A DNA stretch of 53,806 nucleotides from positions 1 through 53,806 of the forward strand of contig NZ_JAPUVI010000048.1 in the NCBI RefSeq assembly GCF_029255285.1, read 5' to 3'. Position numbers and translations under genes: made by a program. This document shows positions 24,649 to 31,196 of the stretch, in pieces. The DNA comes from Accumulibacter sp. (GTDB taxonomy: Bacteria > Pseudomonadota > Gammaproteobacteria > Burkholderiales > Rhodocyclaceae). Within the stretch, counting starts at the first letter, position 1; every line of letters starts with the position of its first letter. Under the pieces are notes generated by a model. That model was given only the letters and a program-made list of their open reading frames with translations. It ran no database searches and was not told the origin of the DNA.

Positions 24649-25947
24649 TTACCCCGCGATGCTGCCGATGAACGGAATCGCCCCGTAACGACCTTTGAGA
24701 TAACCCCGCTCCAGGGCTTCATCCTTGCGCGGCGAGTATTCCAGTAGCGAATAGAGCGACGATGAGCCCTGCTTGTCTTTCTCCACGAACCAAATCTGGT
24801 CGCGCCGTAGAAGCTCGGTGTCGAGCAGGGTCGTATCATGCGTCGTGAAAACCAGTTGGGCGTTCTTGTCGTTTTTCCGGCTATGAAATAGCCCCACAAG
24901 GAAGCGGGTAATGTGGGGATGCAGGCTGCGGTCCAACTCGTCGACGAGCAGCGTCGCCCCCCATTCAAGCGCCCGTAGCCAACCGCCAGAGAACTCGAAC
25001 AGCTTCTGCGTGCCGTCGGACTCCTGATCGATGTCGAGTGCCACTTCTTCGCGGGAATCCGCCCGCTTGTGCCATGCCAGGACGCGCAGACGCTTTGGCG
25101 TTTGCGGCGAAGAACCCGAAGGCAGGCCAATCTCGAAATGAAGCCGTACGGCGCCCGGTGGAAGCTTTCCCGCGGGGGCCGAGGGAGAGTCCTCTTCCAG
25201 CAGTTCCAAACGATCAATGCCGATGTCCGCCGCACGCATAAAGCGCATGATCTGCTCGTGCTCATCCACGTCCCGTAGGAGGTTGAGACTCAGAAATGGG
25301 TTCATGACGACGCCGGGCACCAGCACGATGAGCTTCTGGGTAATCCAGTTGAATACCGGCCGGAGTTGAGCATTGTTCAGTTGAATGGCCGTCGACAGGA
25401 ACAAGGCATTGTCCCGGGTGAAGTCGTGCCAAACCTTGCGCTCCGCCCGTTCGGCGCTGAAATTGGGGCCGAACCACCACCGTTGCGCCTTACTTCCGGC
25501 GTCGTATTCCCGTTCAAACCACCGTTGTGCGCGCCCACGCGGGTAGGCCACCAGCCATTCCTTGAACACCCGTTCCGAGCTTGCTGCGCAACTGTAGTGA
25601 TAGCGGACACCGTCGTCGGCCGTGAAGATGATTTCGAACTCGGAAGGCTCTGCACATGATGCCTCCTCCGCAAAGAGAAACGGGGTCACGGGGATGGCGT
25701 AGCCTTCCTGGAAACCCGTGGCCGAGTTCTGCACGAGTTGTCGAAAAGTTTCCACGGCGCGTAGAAGGTTGCTCTTGCCTGCCGCGTTGGCGCCATAGAT
25801 GACCGCCGACCGCAGCAACCGCAGTTCCTTGTTCTGGCCCGGGCTGACGTTGCGCTGAAGATGCGTGGCGTCCGGACTCGCCACCATGCTCAGCTTCTGC
25901 CGGGTCCGAATCGAGCGGAAATTCGCCACGCCAAACTCGATCAACAT
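24649..25947 (-). CDS. rloA: RloA-type AAA ATPase (AbiLi-like)
   Basis: ATP-binding protein of 432 residues of the AAA_15/OLD-like group. The N-terminus FGVANFRSIRTRQKLSM is the usual SMC-like start; Walker A is GANAAGKSNLL (about 54-64), Walker B/D-loop is LLVDELDRSLHPH, and FTTHDTTLLD holds the switch His. Paired with RloB it forms a two-gene defence module against phage, with the ATPase probably sensing infection and gating the RloB effector. The pair stands alone between metK and intron fossils. A palindromic element precedes it. Confidence 0.88.
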   Translation of the reverse strand: MLIEFGVANFRSIRTRQKLSMVASPDATHLQRNVSPGQNKELRLLRSAVIYGANAAGKSNLLRAVETFRQLVQNSATGFQEGYAIPVTPFLFAEEASCAEPSEFEIIFTADDGVRYHYSCAASSERVFKEWLVAYPRGRAQRWFEREYDAGSKAQRWWFGPNFSAERAERKVWHDFTRDNALFLSTAIQLNNAQLRPVFNWITQKLIVLVPGVVMNPFLSLNLLRDVDEHEQIMRFMRAADIGIDRLELLEEDSPSAPAGKLPPGAVRLHFEIGLPSGSSPQTPKRLRVLAWHKRADSREEVALDIDQESDGTQKLFEFSGGWLRALEWGATLLVDELDRSLHPHITRFLVGLFHSRKNDKNAQLVFTTHDTTLLDTELLRRDQIWFVEKDKQGSSSLYSLLEYSPRKDEALERGYLKGRYGAIPFIGSIAG

Positions 25948-25970
25948 GTCTGCCGATTCACCAAAAGTGA

Positions 25971-26020
25971 AATCAAGGTTTGATTGTTGCTTCTTTTCCG
26001 CAATTTTGCAATCAAACCTT
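25971..26020. promoter_or_regulatory. Palindromic candidate operator upstream of rloAB
   Basis: AATCAA-GGT-TTGATT (25971-25985) is a perfect short palindrome. It is part of a larger inverted repeat, AAGGTTTGATTG at 25975-25986 and CAATCAAACCTT at 26009-26020. It lies 25-75 bp before the rloA ATG, where a repressor or dimeric regulator could control the defence pair. Confidence 0.5.
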
Positions 26021-26109
26021 TGTATTCAACGATCGTGACGAGACTCATACTGCGGCTCATCGGCCCGCGCCCGCCGTTCGGATAAGTCGCAATTCAGCAG
26101 TGGCTTCGT

Positions 26110-26515
26110 TTGTTGGGACGGCAAATGCCTTTGGTCACGTGGAACACTGCCGCAAGGCCGGCTACGGTGAATCCACTGTGCGATATCAGCCAGTGGGTAC
26201 GGCGCAAGTTGTATGGCCATCCCGGGAGACAATGGGGCCCGGCCGGCTATCGGGAACTGCGCAAGCGCGTGGTGTCCGTGCGCGAAGCGTGGGTTCATTC
26301 TCCCTGGTGATCCTCAAAGACGCCGGCGTTGGCGTTTGCGCTGCCATGGCGCTTCTTCATGGACTTGGGAGTGCCAAGCCTTGGCTCGGTAGTGATTCAG
26401 TTCATCGAATAGCCGGATACGTGACCCCTACCTCCGGAAGCGTGGGAGGAAGGGGCTGCGAGGCTTCGTCCTATCTCGATTGGGCGCCGCAACATGGAGC
26501 AGTCGTGCCCTGTTT
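26110..26515 (+). mobile_element. Group II intron 3' remnant, copy 1
   Basis: The plus strand encodes a decayed C-terminus of a group II intron reverse transcriptase/maturase: ISQWVRRKL...QWG...YRELRKR...REAW, then in another frame KTPALAFALPWRFFMDLGVPSLG. After it come the intron RNA parts: a domain V-like stem with gccggatacgt and cctccggaag (about 26405-26440) and a GC-rich domain VI-like stem ending near 26515. The RT lacks its N-terminal domains and is frameshifted. The same 3' end occurs again at 30490-30710. Confidence 0.7.
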
Positions 26516-26524
26516 TTCCACCAT

Positions 26525-26850
26525 TTACCCAGCCATTTGGCGTGCTGCGGACGCACCTGTGCCTGAGCCGACCATTTCCGGTGCGAGATTCGCCGCGTGC
26601 ATCAGGTTGTGCGCCAGGGCAAACAGAACGGCCACGGCCTTCACTTTCCGGATACCTCGTACCAGCAGTCGCGTCATCCTGCGGTTCCGAGCCTGCGCAT
26701 GGACATATTCGGCGGTGGAGGCCCGCTGCTTGTACAGATCCTTGGCTTCCGCACCGGCCATTCGCTTGCGCCAATCGGCCACCGCAGGACTGTCACCGTC
26801 CTTCGGTTGGTGAACGTCGACAATCAGGGGGGCGGCGAGCCGTCGTCCTG
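26525..26850 (-). pseudogene. IS1182-family transposase C-terminal fragment
   Basis: About 105 codons match the end of an IS1182-type DDE transposase: PKDGDSPAVADWRKRM, then KDLYKQRASTAEYVHAQARNR, then TRLLVRGIRKVKAVAVLFALAHNL. The usual protein is over 450 residues, so the N-terminal and central DDE region are missing. It overlaps the end of the anti-sigma gene, so the insertion or deletion ended exactly there. Confidence 0.8.
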
Positions 26851-27027
26851 GCCATTCCATCGTCGCATGAACTGGCGGCATGCCAGGCGCAGGAAATCCA
26901 TCTGCGTGCGGAAATTGCGGCAGCCGCGACACATTGCCAGATGCATTTCGAGCAGCAGTTTCTCGCCACGGCTCAATGGGCGATCCTGCGCTTCGGACAT
27001 CAGCCGGGTGGCCTCCTTGCAGCTCAA
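26824..27027 (-). CDS. Zinc-finger anti-sigma factor (ZAS type)
   Basis: Small protein of about 67 residues with the zinc motif H-x3-C-x2-C in EMHLAMCRGC and an extra Cys near the start (LSCKEATRL), typical of cytoplasmic anti-ECF factors. It would bind and silence the ECF sigma encoded just upstream. No ATG fits; TTG at 27027 overlaps the sigma stop (TTGA) and starts the conserved LSCKEA region, with another TTG at 27030. Its tail runs into the IS1182 fossil, so the last residues may be foreign. Confidence 0.75.
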   Translation of the reverse strand: MSCKEATRLMSEAQDRPLSRGEKLLLEMHLAMCRGCRNFRTQMDFLRLACRQFMRRWNGQDDGSPPP

Positions 27028-27617
27028 CAAGGTTTTTCTCCCGAGGAGAACCAGTTGCTTTCCAGGCAACGGCGAAGGCCGTTGCGGGCCCGGTGCAGGA
27101 TCACGTTGCAATTGCTGATCGTCAGGTTGAGCTTACGGCAAACCTCGTCGGTTTCGAATTCGAGAAACTCGCGCATCATGAACACGCGTGCCGTTTTCTC
27201 CGGCAGGTGGTTGAGGCAGATTTCGAACACCTCCCAAAAGCGTTCCTGCCGCAGGGTATCCTCCGGGTTGCCCCAGCCAAACGGGCGGGCCTCCGGGCGC
27301 CAATGGGCGTTCGCCTTGAACAACGCTTCGAAGGTTTCGTCCATTCCGGCCTCGTCGTCCGCCAGCGCCGACACGTTCGTCGTTCTCGACTGCAGACGGA
27401 TCAGATCGACGATCTTGTTGCGCAGGATGGAGAACACCCAGGTCTTCAAGGCGGCCCGACCGGCGAAACTGCGCTCGCCGGCCAGCGCCGCAGCGAGCGC
27501 CTCCTGCACCGCGTCTTCGGCCATCGCCGCATCGCGGAGCTGCATTTGTGCAAACTTCAACATGTCGCGACGGACCGCCGCAACGAACTGGTCATCGATT
27601 ACTGGGGTGTCGGACAC
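27024..27617 (-). CDS. ECF RNA polymerase sigma factor
   Basis: Sigma factor of about 197 residues. Region 2 includes AMAEDAVQEALAAAL and KTWVFSILRNKIVDLIR; region 4 has ICLNHLPEKTARVFMMREFLEFETDEVCRKLNLTISNCNVILHRAR, the helix-turn-helix. The gene order with DoxX, DUF2063 and DUF692 proteins matches the Neisseria Ecf operon. I chose GTG at 27617, which overlaps the doxX stop by 19 bp; ATG at 27662 would add 15 residues inside doxX. It probably activates its own operon in response to metal or oxidative stress. Confidence 0.88.
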   Translation of the reverse strand: MSDTPVIDDQFVAAVRRDMLKFAQMQLRDAAMAEDAVQEALAAALAGERSFAGRAALKTWVFSILRNKIVDLIRLQSRTTNVSALADDEAGMDETFEALFKANAHWRPEARPFGWGNPEDTLRQERFWEVFEICLNHLPEKTARVFMMREFLEFETDEVCRKLNLTISNCNVILHRARNGLRRCLESNWFSSGEKPC

Positions 27618-28141
27618 GAGACCGTCGAGAATTCCGGGTGGTTGGCAGGTTGTGCGCTGCACTGCCGCCGAATCCAGGCGTCGATCGACAACTTGCCGGG
27701 GCCGCAGAGCAGTAGCGGCAACAGCATACCAATGAACAGCACCGGCAGCTTGAAATTTCCGGCGCCGTTGTCGGAAAAAACATAGCCCAGCATCAGTTCA
27801 CCGAAGCTGCTCCATGTTTCTGGCCAATGCACGGCGGCAATGGCGACAACGGTGAGCACGATCAAGGAGATCGAAACAAAGCGCGTTGCCAGGCCGATCA
27901 CCAAGGCGATGCCACCCAGCAATTCGAACCAGGTTGCCATCTGCCAGCTTACTTCAGGCGGAACGATGTTGAACGGGAAAGGAAAGCGCTCCTGAATATC
28001 GAAGAACCAGTTGTTGCCACGAAATTTCTCCAGGCCGGACTCGAAGTAATCCCAGCCGAGCAGGATGCGCAGGCTGAGAAGGCCAAGCCAGAAACCCAGG
28101 CTATCGACGGTGCGGATGGTCCGCAGGGCGAGATTTATCAC
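27599..28141 (-). CDS. DoxX-family membrane protein
   Basis: Protein of 180 residues with four membrane segments (LGFWLGLLSLRILLGWDYF, WFELLGGIALVIGLA, ISLIVLTVVAIAAV, LPVLFIGMLLPLLLCG). DoxX proteins are inner-membrane components linked to redox stress and, in copper-RiPP operons, often follow the two modification genes. The start is GTG, overlapping the hvfC stop by 4 bp. The C-terminal 25 residues after LSIDAWIRR are hydrophilic. Confidence 0.85.
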   Translation of the reverse strand: MINLALRTIRTVDSLGFWLGLLSLRILLGWDYFESGLEKFRGNNWFFDIQERFPFPFNIVPPEVSWQMATWFELLGGIALVIGLATRFVSISLIVLTVVAIAAVHWPETWSSFGELMLGYVFSDNGAGNFKLPVLFIGMLLPLLLCGPGKLSIDAWIRRQCSAQPANHPEFSTVSCPTPQ

Positions 28142-28881
28142 AGCTTTCTCCCAAGAACGATACCCTGCTGCTGCAGTTCGCCGAGCAGGCCGGCGCCGAA
28201 TCCAAGCAGTTTCTGCGGATCGGGATGTTTGAGTTGGTTGGCCAAGTGCAGGATTGCCCGTCTTCCGCTCGTCGGTTCGGAGGCCAGCAGCTCGATCAGG
28301 CGTCCGGTGATCGGTGTGACGACGGAAAAGCGAACGATGTCGTCGGCGTCGCGATAGACCACCAGGTGGGTCGGCCGGCGCTTGCGGGGTCGGAACTCCT
28401 GGCCGATCAGATGGACCGGCCAGGCATAGGCCAGATTCATCAAGGCCGGATTGAGCGCCACCGTGCCGTCCATCAGATCACCTGCCGGGTCGACTCGCGG
28501 TAGCGGCGCATCGATCACGTCGACCGCGAGTTCGGCCCACTCGTAATGAGCCAGTTCGGGCAGCCAGCGCGGCAACGGCAGGCGGACCTCCGCCTCGTGG
28601 AGATAGCGCACGAATTCGCGGGGAATTTCGCGGAACCACGGCGTGTGCATCGGCCAGTCGCGCAGGAAGGTCCGGCACAAGAGGCGCCAGCGCGTTTCGC
28701 CAGCCAAGCTGCGACAAACCGGAAAACAGGTATCGACGAAGCCGCACAGGTTGTTGAATACCAGTTCTTGATAGACCGCCACACGACGCTGCGGCGTACC
28801 GGCGGGACGCGGCACCCGATGTGGGTCGCACAGATGGCGGCCGAATTCGTGCTGAAACTTCTGAAAGTCGCGCAGCATCAT
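28138..28881 (-). CDS. hvfC: HvfC/BufC-type DUF2063 partner protein
   Basis: Protein of 247 residues of the DUF2063 family. The N-terminal half has FQHEFGRHLCDP, RVAVYQELVFNNLCGFVDTCFPVCRSL and LPELAHYEWAELAVDV, all characteristic. It is the recognition partner of the DUF692 enzyme, delivering the precursor peptide. The ATG overlaps the stop of the DUF692 gene (ATGA). Confidence 0.9.
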   Translation of the reverse strand: MMLRDFQKFQHEFGRHLCDPHRVPRPAGTPQRRVAVYQELVFNNLCGFVDTCFPVCRSLAGETRWRLLCRTFLRDWPMHTPWFREIPREFVRYLHEAEVRLPLPRWLPELAHYEWAELAVDVIDAPLPRVDPAGDLMDGTVALNPALMNLAYAWPVHLIGQEFRPRKRRPTHLVVYRDADDIVRFSVVTPITGRLIELLASEPTSGRRAILHLANQLKHPDPQKLLGFGAGLLGELQQQGIVLGRKL

Positions 28882-29726
28882 GTCACCTGTCTGACGGCGT
28901 CGCGTGCCTGCGCTTGCAGGCGGGCGATCTGATCAAGCTCGGCGGTCAGTTGCGCCAGATCGGGGACGTTGAAATCTCGTTCGAGGCAGGTCGGCAGGTC
29001 GCTGCCGATGCGCCGGTAGGTCTCGGCCAGCAAGGACCACACCGGGTCGACCACCGTGGCACCGTGCGTATCGACCAGCAAGCCGTCCGGCTCGACATGA
29101 TGTCCGGCAACGTGGATGTAGCAGGTGCGCTCCAGGGGCAAAGCGTGCAGGAAAGCCAGCGGATCGAAACCGAAGTTGCGGCTGTTGACGTAGATGTTGT
29201 TCACGTCGAGATGCAGTAGGCAATCCGCTTCGTGAATGATGGCCGAGATGAATTCGGTCTCGTTCATTTCCGCACCCGGCGGTGCGAAATAGTACGAGGC
29301 GTTTTCGATGCCGATCCGGCAGCCCAGGATGTCCTGCGCCTGGCGGATGCGTCCGGCCGTCCACCGCACGGCTTCCTCGCTGAGCGGAATCGGCAGCAGT
29401 TCGTAGAGATGGCTGTCATCGGAGCACCAGGACAGGTGCTCGGTGTAGAGGTTGATCGAATGTTCGGTCATGAAAGTCCTGATGCGGCGCAGCAGCGGCA
29501 GATCCAGTGGAGCCGGCCCGCCCAGCGACAGCGATAGGCCGTGACAGACGAAGTGATGGCGTTCGGTAAAATAGCGTAAATCTCTGGCCGATTTTCCGCC
29601 CATGCCGGCCCAGTTTTCCGGAGCCAGTTCGAAAAATCCGATGGCTGCGGGAATCCCGTTCTTGAGTTCGGCGATCAGCTCGCGGCGAAAACCGAGTCCG
29701 GCGCCTTGCAGGGGGCGATGATTCAT
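28878..29726 (-). CDS. hvfB: HvfB/BufB-type DUF692 (MNIO) RiPP enzyme
   Basis: Multinuclear non-haem iron-dependent oxidase of 282 residues with a TIM-barrel fold. Metal ligands are visible in VCHGLSLSLGG, NLYTEHLSWC, GIENASYYFAPP, LLHLDVNNIYVN and YIHVAGHH. Enzymes of this family turn precursor cysteines into oxazolone/thioamide or related copper-binding groups. It is encoded 67 bp downstream of a matching precursor. Cytoplasmic. Confidence 0.95.
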   Translation of the reverse strand: MNHRPLQGAGLGFRRELIAELKNGIPAAIGFFELAPENWAGMGGKSARDLRYFTERHHFVCHGLSLSLGGPAPLDLPLLRRIRTFMTEHSINLYTEHLSWCSDDSHLYELLPIPLSEEAVRWTAGRIRQAQDILGCRIGIENASYYFAPPGAEMNETEFISAIIHEADCLLHLDVNNIYVNSRNFGFDPLAFLHALPLERTCYIHVAGHHVEPDGLLVDTHGATVVDPVWSLLAETYRRIGSDLPTCLERDFNVPDLAQLTAELDQIARLQAQARDAVRQVT

Positions 29727-29793
29727 GACGTTTCCTGGCTATGTCGCAACCCGCGCGGCGACGAACACGATGCTCGCGCCGCATCGTTGGCGG

Positions 29794-30084
29794 CTACTTT
29801 TTGTCGACACCTCCCTTCTTGTCCGCGCTTCCCTTCTTGTCCGCACCGCACTTGGCTTCACCGCATTTGCCGTCCTTCTTCTTGTCCGCCGTCTCCTTCT
29901 TGTCGGCGCCACACTTGGCTTCGCCGCACTTGCCGTCCGTTTTTTTGTCGGCTTGAGCCAGTTGATAGCCGCCCGACAGTCGTTTTGCGGCAAACGGATT
30001 GTCGTCAGCGTGTGCGGTGGAACCGAGGGTGGCAGCGGCGACCAGGGAACCGACGGTCAAGGAAACGAGGGCTTGTTTTTTCAT
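29794..30084 (-). CDS. hvfA: HvfA-family copper-binding RiPP precursor
   Basis: Secreted precursor of 96 residues. A signal peptide (about 1-26, ending ADAHA-like STAHA) is followed by the family start DDNPFAAKRLSGGYQLAQADKK and a Lys/Asp-rich tail with two copies of DGKCGEAKCGADKK, giving Cys53, Cys58, Cys74 and Cys79. EGKCGE-type Cys motifs are the known substrate of DUF692 enzymes in the Haemophilus oxazolin system. I chose ATG 30084 because GGAG lies 6 bp before it; ATG 30096 and 30087 are alternatives. It is the first gene of the operon hvfABC-doxX-ecf-anti-sigma. Confidence 0.92.
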   Translation of the reverse strand: MKKQALVSLTVGSLVAAATLGSTAHADDNPFAAKRLSGGYQLAQADKKTDGKCGEAKCGADKKETADKKKDGKCGEAKCGADKKGSADKKGGVDKK

Positions 30085-30143
30085 CATCTTCTCCATAGTG
30101 GTTGGTAGGTTGCGAGCGTATTGTTGGTTGGCTCGAACGATTG

Positions 30144-30169
30144 GTCGGAGCTCGTGCCGATTTATTACA
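30144..30169 (-). promoter_or_regulatory. Candidate ECF-type promoter of hvfA
   Basis: On the minus strand TGTAAT (30164-30169) and CGAC (30144-30147) are 16 bp apart, close to the TGTAA...CGTC pattern recognised by ECF sigma factors of related operons. It lies about 60 bp before the hvfA start and would allow autoregulation. The -10 differs from CGTC by one base. Confidence 0.4.
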
Positions 30170-30489
30170 CCCCGGACAAAGCCTTCTCGAAGAGCGGCAG
30201 TTCGGTCGCCGAAGCCCGGGCCGGCAGGGCAGTTCATCTCCTTCGGCGGGCCGCCGACTGTAGACACCCGCCTACCGTCTCGGAAAGGCGGAGCGATGTC
30301 TTCGCTCACTACGAGTCGACTCACGTCGAATTCGGGGCGACGGGGCACAACTTGTCGACCCAAATCGATAAGTCCAGCCCGGACAGGGCTTGGCGCGCCG
30401 CCGTGCGCCGGAGGAAGTGGCGCAGGCGACCGACGAGCGGCCGATGGCGGAAGGGCCGCCGGCCGGCAAGGCAGCTCGATCTTGGCCGG

Positions 30490-30710
30490 CCAATTCCATG
30501 GCGGCGACCGAAAACGTCGGCCTTGGAGTTTGCGCTACCATTGTGCGTCTTCATGGATCCAGGCTGTCCAGCCTTGGTCCACGCGAGAAATTCCGTTCAT
30601 CGAACAGCCGGATACGTACTCCATATCTCCGGTGGTTTGGGGGGCGAAGCCGCGAAGCGGCTTCCTGTCCCGAATTGGCGCCGCAACATGAACCCGTCGT
30701 GTCCTACCAG
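30490..30710 (+). mobile_element. Group II intron 3' remnant, copy 2
   Basis: A maturase C-terminal scrap (KTSALEFALPLCVFMDPG) corresponds to KTPALAFALPWRFFMDLG in copy 1 at 26110-26515. It is followed by a domain V-like hairpin (gaacagccggatacgt ... ctccggtggttt, about 30600-30638) and a domain VI-like stem near 30640-30690. Both copies share ggcgccgcaacatg and a cgtgYcct end, which marks the intron 3' boundary near 30700. The catalytic RT domains are absent. The stretch 30180-30490 holds no recognisable gene. Confidence 0.65.
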
Positions 30711-31106
30711 CTCTTAGCTGACGTCGTCCTCGTCATCCACTTCGGAGTCGTCCTCTTTGTCGTGGGCGGCCTCGTCGTGGTTGTGGCGGGAAACTGGCGG
30801 CACTGGCGCTGGGTCAACGAATGGCGCTTCCGGCTGGCGCATCTCGCCGCCATCGCCTTCGTGGTAGTTCAGACCTGGTTTGGGCAATCTTGTCCACTCA
30901 CCTCACTCGAATCCTGGCTCCGCGGTCAAGCGGGCATCACCGCGTACCGCGCGAGTTTCATCGAGCACTGGATCCAGAAGCTGATCTACCACGAGGCTCC
31001 GTTGTGGGTATTTACCGCGGCCTACACGGTGTTCGCCGGACTGGTGCTTCTGGCCTGGTGGCGCTTCCCGCCGCGCCGCGGTCGGAGCAGAAGCCGAGGC
31101 GCCTGA
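30699..31106 (+). CDS. DUF2784 membrane protein
   Basis: Membrane protein of 135 residues: LADVVLVIHFGVVLFVVGGLVVVVAG, AHLAAIAFVVVQTWFGQSCPLTSLE and VFTAAYTVFAGLVLLAWWRFPP, the three- to four-helix DUF2784 pattern with the conserved CPLT-x-WE-like block. The only usable start is GTG at 30699, which lies within the shared 3' end of the group II intron, and no ribosome site is visible. The intron may have replaced the original start region. Function unknown. Confidence 0.75.
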   Translation: MSYQLLADVVLVIHFGVVLFVVGGLVVVVAGNWRHWRWVNEWRFRLAHLAAIAFVVVQTWFGQSCPLTSLESWLRGQAGITAYRASFIEHWIQKLIYHEAPLWVFTAAYTVFAGLVLLAWWRFPPRRGRSRSRGA

Positions 31107-31196
31107 CCACCCCGTTCCGTTGCTGCCACAGGCCGACGATCGCCGGCGCGAACGCCGAACCAGGGCGACGCTTGCGCTGGCGCCGACCGACCGCGG

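Noticed and set aside
29739-30108. Plus-strand frames rich in hydrophobic residues opposite hvfA
   Set aside because: They are the antisense of the Lys/Asp-rich HvfA tail; the minus-strand gene has signal peptide, Cys motifs and operon context.
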